Assembly: GCA_002452315.1 (NCBI GenBank)
Contig: DKFH01000157.1
Span: 4,899 to 10,963 of the forward strand
Direction: 5' to 3'
DNA length: 6,065 bases
Source: Anaerolineaceae bacterium UBA6801
Lineage (GTDB): Bacteria; Chloroflexota; Anaerolineae; Anaerolineales; Anaerolineaceae
Below the pieces are notes generated by a model. It ran no database searches, was not told the origin of the DNA, and saw only the letters and a list, made by a program, of their open reading frames with translations. Of the stretch, positions 1-5,010 are shown in pieces; position 1 is the first letter of the stretch; each line of letters starts with the position of its first letter. The translations under genes and the position numbers were made by a program.

Positions 1-312
1 ATCAACGAAAACAGCCTGTGCGGCCTGGGCAAAGGTGCGCCAAATCCTGTCAAAAGCACCTTGGAGCACTTTTTGGATGAATACGAAGCCCATATCTACG
101 AAAAACGCTGTCCGGCCAAGGTCTGTAAAGCCCTGATCCGCTTTGAAATCATGGACGGGCTGTGCACCGGCTGTACGCTGTGCGCCCGGAATTGCCCGGT
201 GGATGCCATCACCGGCGAACGACGACAATTACATGTCATTGATCCGGATATCTGCATCCAATGCGGCATCTGTGAACAGCTCTGCCCCTACGATGCCATC
301 GAGATCAGATAA
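1..312 (+). CDS. NuoF/HydB-like NADH-dehydrogenase flavoprotein with C-terminal 2[4Fe-4S] ferredoxin domain (5' end outside window)
   Basis: The frame is open from base 1 to the TAA at 310-312, giving the last 103 residues of a larger protein. Residues 5-10 (SLCGLG) match the fourth-cysteine motif of the NuoF [4Fe-4S] cluster. A H31-x5-C37-x4-C42 segment (CPAKVC) follows, then two ferredoxin motifs: C55, C58, C61, C65 and C85, C88, C91, C95, each ending in CP. This is the tail architecture of HydB/HndC-type subunits of NAD(P)-linked and electron-bifurcating hydrogenases. By family knowledge the missing part would bind FMN, NAD(H) and a [4Fe-4S] cluster. An ATG or TTG inside this frame, such as TTG at 61, is not the real start, because homology extends upstream of it. 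The stop lies 38 bases before the next gene, so it is probably co-transcribed. Its partner proteins may be encoded upstream and are not visible. Confidence 0.9.
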   Translation: MNENSLCGLGKGAPNPVKSTLEHFLDEYEAHIYEKRCPAKVCKALIRFEIMDGLCTGCTLCARNCPVDAITGERRQLHVIDPDICIQCGICEQLCPYDAIEIR

Positions 313-337
313 ATTCAAACTCGACCAATCCATTACC

Positions 338-344
338 GAGGAGG
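338..344 (+). promoter_or_regulatory. Ribosome binding site of the NuoE/HoxE-like gene
   Basis: GAGGAGG lies 6 bases before the ATG at 351 and closely matches the Shine-Dalgarno consensus. It supports 351 as the start. The 38-base gap before the gene shows no other clear signal. Confidence 0.8.
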
Positions 345-350
345 AAGGTT

Positions 351-830
351 ATGATCGTTGAAGTCAAAGAACAACAAGACGTTCGCCAACTTGTGCGAAC
401 GCTTGTCACGGAGAAAGGGCATGAGAAAGCAGAGCTCATCCCCATCCTCCACGATATTAACAGTGCCCTGGGTTATATTTCCGATGAGGCCATTGAAGAG
501 CTGTCCGAGCGCATGAATATCCCCTCCAGCCATATCTATTCTGTGGCCACTTTCTATCGCATGCTATCCACTGAACCTCGGGGACGGCATGTGATCCAGT
601 TTTGCGAGAGTGCCCCCTGCCATGTGGCCGGTGGTCGCTTGGTGTGGCAGAAGCTGCAACAGGAATTAGGCCTTTCAAACGGTGAGACCAGCGAAGATGA
701 AAAATGGACGCTGCTGACCACCAGCTGCCTGGGTGTCTGCGGGGTTGGACCGGTTCTGGTCGTTGACCATGACATTTACGGCAACGTAACCCCGGAGCAA
801 ATTCCTGGCATTTTAGGCAATTACGAATAG
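351..830 (+). CDS. hoxE: NuoE/HoxE-like [2Fe-2S] thioredoxin-fold subunit of NAD-linked hydrogenase
   Basis: This 159-residue protein has the usual length and layout of the NuoE family. A helical N-terminal half (about residues 10-75, including the IYSVATFYRM segment) is followed by a thioredoxin-like domain. The four [2Fe-2S] ligands are all present: C85-x4-C90 (CESAPC) and C126-x3-C130 (CLGVC). In HoxE, HydC and NuoE this subunit sits against the NuoF-type flavoprotein and carries an electron-transfer cluster in the cytoplasm. The ATG at 351 is chosen for its strong upstream GAGGAGG. The gene lies between two NuoF-type genes and ends 10 bases before the second, so the second is the most likely partner, though it could also serve the first. 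The symbol follows the downstream hoxY/hoxH context; by sequence alone nuoE or hydC would be equally fair. Confidence 0.93.
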   Translation: MIVEVKEQQDVRQLVRTLVTEKGHEKAELIPILHDINSALGYISDEAIEELSERMNIPSSHIYSVATFYRMLSTEPRGRHVIQFCESAPCHVAGGRLVWQKLQQELGLSNGETSEDEKWTLLTTSCLGVCGVGPVLVVDHDIYGNVTPEQIPGILGNYE

Positions 831-835
831 GAGAG
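830..835 (+). promoter_or_regulatory. Ribosome binding site of the HoxF-like gene, overlapping the preceding stop
   Basis: GGAGAG begins at the last base of the hoxE stop codon (TAG, 828-830) and lies 5 bases before the ATG at 841. It selects 841 rather than the in-frame ATG at 859, and suggests translational coupling of the two genes. Confidence 0.7.
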
Positions 836-840
836 ACCTG

Positions 841-2487
841 ATGAAAGCAACTCGTTCGATGGTACTGGTATCCAGTGATCCTGAAAGTTTGGACATGGGT
901 GCCCTTGATGTCTTCAACACCTTACAACAACAAATTGCTGCCTTTGGGCTCGAAGAGGAAATCTCCTTATCGATGATCAGTGATGTCAGCAAGAAGACGC
1001 AAAACCCCCTGGTCTTGGTCTATCCTGATGCTGTCATCTACGGTTCAGTTAAACCGGAAGATATTCCCCACATCGTGGAGGAGCACCTCTACAAAGGCCG
1101 AGTGGTCGCAGAAAAGCAAATCTCACCCTACGACCTCACCGGTCAAATCGCCTGGCTTTCCGCCCGTAAAGGCACCTTGCCGGCGGAAAACCGGATTGTG
1201 CTGAAAAATGTCGGCCTGATTGACCCTGAAAGCATCGATGACTACATCGTCAACCAGGGTTACGAAGCCCTGGGCACTGTGCTTCAGGAGATGACGCCCC
1301 AAGAGACAATTGCCATCATCATGAATTCAGGCCTGCGGGGTCGCGGCGGTGCCGGCTTCCCCACCGGGCTCAAGTGGCAATTCGTCGCGTCAACCAAAAA
1401 CGATAAAAAGTATGTCATTTGCAACGCCGATGAAAGCGAACCCGGCACCTTCAAAGACCGCCTGGTCCTGGAAGGCGACCCGCACGCCATCATTGAAGCA
1501 ATGATGATCGCAGCCTACGCTGTGGGCGCTGATGAAGGCTTTGTGTATATCCGCGGCGAGTATGGCCTGGCTATCAGCCGCATGCAGAAAGCCATCGACC
1601 AGGCGCGAGCATATGGACTGCTGGGCGAGAATATTTTCGATACCGGTTTTTCATTCGACCTGCACATCCACGCCGGCGCTGGCGCCTATATCTGCGGCGA
1701 GGAAACCGCCCTGATCGAATCCATCGAGGGCAACCGCGGCGAACCCCGCGCCCGCCCCCCCTATCCCACCACAGCCGGCCTGTGGCAAAAGCCAACGGTT
1801 GTCAACAATGTTGAAACACTGGCTAACATCCCCGCCATCATCCGTAATGGCGCCGACTGGTATAAATCCATCGGAACACCCTCCAGCCCGGGCACAAAGG
1901 TGTACACCATCCTGGGTAATGTCAATGTCACCGGCTTGATTGAAGTCCCCATGGGCATCACCCTGCGGGAAGTGATTTCAATCTATGCTAAGGGTATGAA
2001 GGACGGCGCCAGCTTCAAACTGGCCCAAACCGGCGGGTCAAGCGGATCGATCATCCCCGCCAGCCTGCAAGACACACCCATGGACTTTGACTCCTTCAGT
2101 AAAGCCGGTGTATCCCTGGGTTCTGGCGCGTTGTTGATTGGCGACGAAAACGTTTGCGTGGTCGATTTGGCCAAGGTGCTGTTGAACTTCTTCCGCTTCG
2201 AGAGTTGCGGTAAATGCAACCCCTGCCGCATCGGGAATAAGCGGGCCTATGAAACCTTGGTCAACATTTCAGAGGGTGTAGGCACCCTAAAGGACCTGGA
2301 TGACCTGCATATGTTGAGCCAGCAGCTTTACGAACTTTCAAACTGCGGTTTAGGTCAAACCGCTGGGTCACCTCTGTACGACATCCTGGCACACTTCCGG
2401 GCAGAGGTCGAAGCCCATGTAAAACTCAAAGTCTGTCCCACAGGTGTCTGTCCAATGAGCGGACGCCGGGTATACCAGATCGTCTGA
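841..2487 (+). CDS. hoxF: NuoF/HoxF-like NADH:acceptor flavoprotein subunit, N-terminal cluster ligands lost
   Basis: This 548-residue protein is the diaphorase subunit, expected to bind FMN and NAD(H) and pass electrons to a [4Fe-4S] cluster. Domains in order: a thioredoxin-like domain (about 5-85); the FMN/NADH core with GRGGAGFPTGLKW (167-179) and NADESEPGTFKDR (195-207); GAGAYICGEETALIESIEGN (279-298); a SLBB-like segment (about 355-440); and the cluster domain with C456, C459, C462 and C502. The core motifs look intact, so activity is plausible. Two oddities stand out. The four cysteines expected in the N-terminal domain are replaced by S11, S16, D48 and K52, so no [2Fe-2S] cluster can form there. 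The protein also stops shortly after H526-x5-C532-x4-C537, without the ferredoxin tail that the protein ending at 312 has. HoxE upstream and the HoxU-like protein downstream are its likely partners. Confidence 0.94.
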   Translation: MKATRSMVLVSSDPESLDMGALDVFNTLQQQIAAFGLEEEISLSMISDVSKKTQNPLVLVYPDAVIYGSVKPEDIPHIVEEHLYKGRVVAEKQISPYDLTGQIAWLSARKGTLPAENRIVLKNVGLIDPESIDDYIVNQGYEALGTVLQEMTPQETIAIIMNSGLRGRGGAGFPTGLKWQFVASTKNDKKYVICNADESEPGTFKDRLVLEGDPHAIIEAMMIAAYAVGADEGFVYIRGEYGLAISRMQKAIDQARAYGLLGENIFDTGFSFDLHIHAGAGAYICGEETALIESIEGNRGEPRARPPYPTTAGLWQKPTVVNNVETLANIPAIIRNGADWYKSIGTPSSPGTKVYTILGNVNVTGLIEVPMGITLREVISIYAKGMKDGASFKLAQTGGSSGSIIPASLQDTPMDFDSFSKAGVSLGSGALLIGDENVCVVDLAKVLLNFFRFESCGKCNPCRIGNKRAYETLVNISEGVGTLKDLDDLHMLSQQLYELSNCGLGQTAGSPLYDILAHFRAEVEAHVKLKVCPTGVCPMSGRRVYQIV

Positions 2488-2500
2488 AAATTGTAATAAT

Positions 2501-2507
2501 GGAGAGG
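2501..2507 (+). promoter_or_regulatory. Ribosome binding site of the HoxU/NuoG-like gene
   Basis: GGAGAGG lies 7 bases before the ATG at 2515, inside a 27-base gap after the hoxF stop (TGA, 2485-2487). It supports the chosen start, which also places the N-terminal [2Fe-2S] domain at its normal position. Confidence 0.75.
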
Positions 2508-2514
2508 CACAAAC

Positions 2515-4410
2515 ATGATCAAACTCACAATTGATGGAAAAACCATTCAAGCACAGGAAGGCAGCACGGTATTAGAAGCCGCAAAAGCAGCAGATATCTT
2601 TGTTCCCACCCTGTGCCACCACCCGCAATTGACGCCCTATGGCGGCTGCCGCCTGTGTATGGTGGAGGTTGAAGGTGCTCGCACATTGCAACCCTCCTGC
2701 ACGCTGCCAGCCACGGACGGCATGGTGGTCAACACAGCCACCGACAAGGTACTCGACGCCCGCAAGTTCGTGCTGACCTTGATCTTCAGCGAACGCAACC
2801 ACTTTTGCATGTACTGCCCGGTCAGCGATGGCGATTGCGAACTGCAGAATCGAGCCTACGACGAGGACATGACCCACTGGGATCTACAGCCCAACTGGCA
2901 GCCCTTTGAGGTGGATGCCTCACACGAATTTATCATCCTGGATAACAACCGCTGTATCCTCTGCCGCCGCTGCACCCGGGCATGTGGTGAACTGGTCGGC
3001 AACTTCACCCTTGGGTTTGAAGAGCGTGGTGCAAACAGCCTGCTTGTGGCAGACTACAACGTTCCCCTGGGAGAGAGCACCTGTATCTCTTGCGGCACCT
3101 GTGTGCAGATTTGCCCAACGGGCGCACTGATCGACCGGCAAAGTGCCTATCAGGGCAAAGAGACAGAGGTGGATCACCATATCGGCGTATGTGTGGAGTG
3201 TTCGGTTGGCTGCCAACGGGATGTCCTCACACGCGATAACCGCCTGGTGCGCATTGAGGGCGACTGGGACGCTGAACTTACCCATGGCCTGCTCTGCGAC
3301 AAAGGCCGTTTCCTCCCCCTGGAGGATGACCGCTCACGCCTGCTGACCCCGCTGGTGCGAAAAGACGGCCAGCTCAAGGCCGCCACCTGGGATGAAGCGC
3401 TTGATGCTATCGCCAGCGGCCTTGGCAAAGCCCAGGGATTGGCTGCACTGGCTTCGACCCGCCTGCCGGCTGAAGACCTGGTGCTGTTCAAGTCCATTTT
3501 CACCGATGGCCTGAAGGCCGAATTGGTCACCAGCCTTGAAGAGGGTAAATCCACAGCTTCAGTGGCTAAGTTAGCAGAAACAATGAGTAAATCCTTCGAA
3601 TCCAGCCTGGATGCGCTCAAGGATGCGGATGCTGTTCTGGTGTTGGAGCTTGACCTGGTTGAGGAACACCAGGTGCCCGGTTTCTTCATCAAGCGTCAAA
3701 TCCCGGAAGGCATCAAGCTGATCGTCGCTGACGGTAAAGATAACCGGCTGGCCGCAAAGGCGCATGTGCGCTTGACGCTCACAGCTGGCGAAGAAAGTGC
3801 ATTCCTGGCGGAACTGCACAAAGCGCTCGAGGGCAAAGCAGATGATGAGGGTATAAACCAGGCTGGTGCACTGCTCACATCGGCAGAAAAACCCTGCATT
3901 GTTTATGGTAAAACTTTGGCAGCAAACGCCGACGAGGCTGCCCTGAAGCACCTGTTGGCCGTTGCAGAGGCCCTTGGCGCAGCGCTGATTGGCGTCAAAG
4001 GTGAGGCCAACAGCATGGCTGCTGCCCAATTGGGATTGGAAGCACCTTTCACGCCCAATGGCTACCAGGCCGCGTTTGTTGCGCTGGGTGACGAAAACCC
4101 CACCCAAAAATTGACCAAACGGCTGGAAGAGATTCCCTTTGTGGTTGCCCAAGCAGCTTACTACTCCCAATTGACCGCCAACGCAGACGTTGTCCTGCCG
4201 GTCACCATGTGGGCTGAGCAAGCTGGCACCTACCTGAGCCTGGATGGCCGCTTGCAGAAGTTTGAAAAAGCGCTGGATGCCCCAGAGGGCGTCCTCACAT
4301 CCCACGAAGCGTTACTGAAAGTGGCAGAAACCCTCGCGGTCAAACCGGATACCGATTGGAAAGCCAGCCTGACCAAGCGAACACCCACTGTTGAGATTCA
4401 AGCAGTTTGA
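2515..4410 (+). CDS. hoxU: HoxU/NuoG-like multi-cluster iron-sulfur subunit with degenerate molybdopterin-oxidoreductase-like C-terminus
   Basis: This 631-residue protein is the expected wire between HoxF and the hydrogenase module. Five cluster motifs can be read: plant-type [2Fe-2S] with C34, C45, C48, C62; a His-Cys [4Fe-4S] motif, ERNH then C98, C101, C108 with H96; two ferredoxin clusters, C147/C150/C153/C157 and C190/C193/C196/C200; and a NuoG N7-like or MopB-type cluster, C226/C229/C233 with C261. Residues from about 270 to the end resemble a shortened molybdopterin-oxidoreductase fold (for example ADVVLPVTMWAEQAGTY at 557-573) with a single cysteine (C461). I see no recognisable Mo/W ligand and no H-cluster motif. 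HoxU of classical NAD-reducing hydrogenases is only about 240 residues, so this is closer in size to NuoG, or to the HydA of HydABCSL-type [NiFe] enzymes. The symbol is therefore approximate. The small-subunit gene starts 46 bases after the stop. Confidence 0.9.
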   Translation: MIKLTIDGKTIQAQEGSTVLEAAKAADIFVPTLCHHPQLTPYGGCRLCMVEVEGARTLQPSCTLPATDGMVVNTATDKVLDARKFVLTLIFSERNHFCMYCPVSDGDCELQNRAYDEDMTHWDLQPNWQPFEVDASHEFIILDNNRCILCRRCTRACGELVGNFTLGFEERGANSLLVADYNVPLGESTCISCGTCVQICPTGALIDRQSAYQGKETEVDHHIGVCVECSVGCQRDVLTRDNRLVRIEGDWDAELTHGLLCDKGRFLPLEDDRSRLLTPLVRKDGQLKAATWDEALDAIASGLGKAQGLAALASTRLPAEDLVLFKSIFTDGLKAELVTSLEEGKSTASVAKLAETMSKSFESSLDALKDADAVLVLELDLVEEHQVPGFFIKRQIPEGIKLIVADGKDNRLAAKAHVRLTLTAGEESAFLAELHKALEGKADDEGINQAGALLTSAEKPCIVYGKTLAANADEAALKHLLAVAEALGAALIGVKGEANSMAAAQLGLEAPFTPNGYQAAFVALGDENPTQKLTKRLEEIPFVVAQAAYYSQLTANADVVLPVTMWAEQAGTYLSLDGRLQKFEKALDAPEGVLTSHEALLKVAETLAVKPDTDWKASLTKRTPTVEIQAV

Positions 4411-4442
4411 TGCTTGCTGAAACATTCTCAATGGATGAATTG

Positions 4443-4448
4443 AAAGGA
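4443..4448 (+). promoter_or_regulatory. Ribosome binding site of hoxY
   Basis: AAAGGA lies 8 bases before the ATG at 4457. It is the weakest Shine-Dalgarno match in the operon and sits at the end of its longest gap (46 bases). It still supports 4457, which puts the CxCxxC motif at the expected distance from the N-terminus. Confidence 0.6.
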
Positions 4449-4456
4449 CAAAACGA

Positions 4457-4999
4457 ATGGCAAAACCCAAAGTAGCTTCGGATTGGCTGTGCGGATGTGC
4501 AGGATGTCACATGTCATTCCTTGATATCGACGAACGGATTTTAAAAATAGTTGAACTGGTTGACCTGCGAGCGACCCCCATCACTGACCTTAAAGCACCC
4601 GATGTGGATGGCGTGACTGTGGGCATTTTGGAGGGCGGGATTGCCAACACCCATAATGAACATACGGCTATACGAATGCGTGAACGATGCAAAATTCTGG
4701 TGGCTTTGGGTGATTGCGCAGTGTTTGGCGGCGTCCCTGCCATGCGCAACTTCTTCGGTGAAGAAGCCGCCTTGCAGCGGGCTTATGTTGACGCTGAAAG
4801 CAATGACAGCGAAGGCAAAATCCCTAGCAGCCCCGAACTGGCACAGTTGACCCGGGTCAGGGCGGTTAACGAAGTGGTCAAGGTGGATATCCACATCCCT
4901 GGATGCCCACCACATGCGGATGTCATCTTCTACGCGCTGGCTGAGCTGGCAGAGGGTCGCATCCCCGAAATTAAAGATGATATGCTGCATTGGCATTAG
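4457..4999 (+). CDS. hoxY: [NiFe] hydrogenase small subunit, HoxY type (group 3)
   Basis: This 180-residue cytoplasmic protein carries the proximal [4Fe-4S] cluster that takes electrons from the NiFe site. Ligands readable from the sequence are C14 and C17 in LCGCAGCHMSF (11-21), C87 in ALGDCAVFGG, and C150 in the PGCPPHAD motif. The EGGIANTHNEH segment (59-69) is typical of HoxY and related group 3 small subunits. There is no twin-arginine signal peptide and no C-terminal medial/distal cluster domain, which excludes periplasmic uptake-type small subunits and fits the short HoxY form. C12 and C78 are additional cysteines without an assigned role. The stop codon overlaps the hoxH ribosome binding site and hoxH begins 11 bases later, as expected for subunits made in equal amounts. 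A related group 3 (3b or 3c) assignment is less likely because of the HoxEFU-type neighbours. Confidence 0.95.
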   Translation: MAKPKVASDWLCGCAGCHMSFLDIDERILKIVELVDLRATPITDLKAPDVDGVTVGILEGGIANTHNEHTAIRMRERCKILVALGDCAVFGGVPAMRNFFGEEAALQRAYVDAESNDSEGKIPSSPELAQLTRVRAVNEVVKVDIHIPGCPPHADVIFYALAELAEGRIPEIKDDMLHWH

Positions 5000-5005
5000 G
5001 AGGTG
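4998..5005 (+). promoter_or_regulatory. Strong ribosome binding site of hoxH, overlapping the hoxY stop
   Basis: AGGAGGTG is a near-perfect anti-16S match lying 5 bases before the ATG at 5011. It overlaps the hoxY stop codon (TAG, 4997-4999), which suggests translational coupling of the small and large subunits. It fixes the hoxH start, so that the protein opens with the conserved ITIDPVTRIEGH segment. Confidence 0.85.
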
Positions 5006-5010
5006 AATTA

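Noticed and set aside
143..361. Forward open frame overlapping the end of the first gene and the start of hoxE
   Set aside because: It is an alternative frame of the ferredoxin domain, has no Shine-Dalgarno site, and has no recognisable protein features.
3174..3692. Reverse-strand open frame of 172 codons
   Set aside because: It is Ser/Arg-rich with no family signature and overlaps the real HoxU-like coding sequence, so it is a shadow frame.
3571..4305. Long reverse-strand open frame of 244 codons opposite the HoxU-like gene
   Set aside because: It lies wholly inside a well-supported gene, shows no recognisable motif, and is rich in Cys, Gln and Phe as expected from antisense reading of biased codons.
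2515..4410. Interpretation as an [FeFe] hydrogenase HydA or an active molybdenum enzyme
   Set aside because: No H-cluster cysteine motifs occur after the ferredoxin clusters, only one cysteine lies beyond residue 261, and no Mo/W ligand or full-length cofactor domain is seen.
4411..4456. Internal promoter or terminator between the HoxU-like gene and hoxY
   Set aside because: The 46-base gap has no convincing -35/-10 pair and no GC-rich hairpin followed by a T-run.
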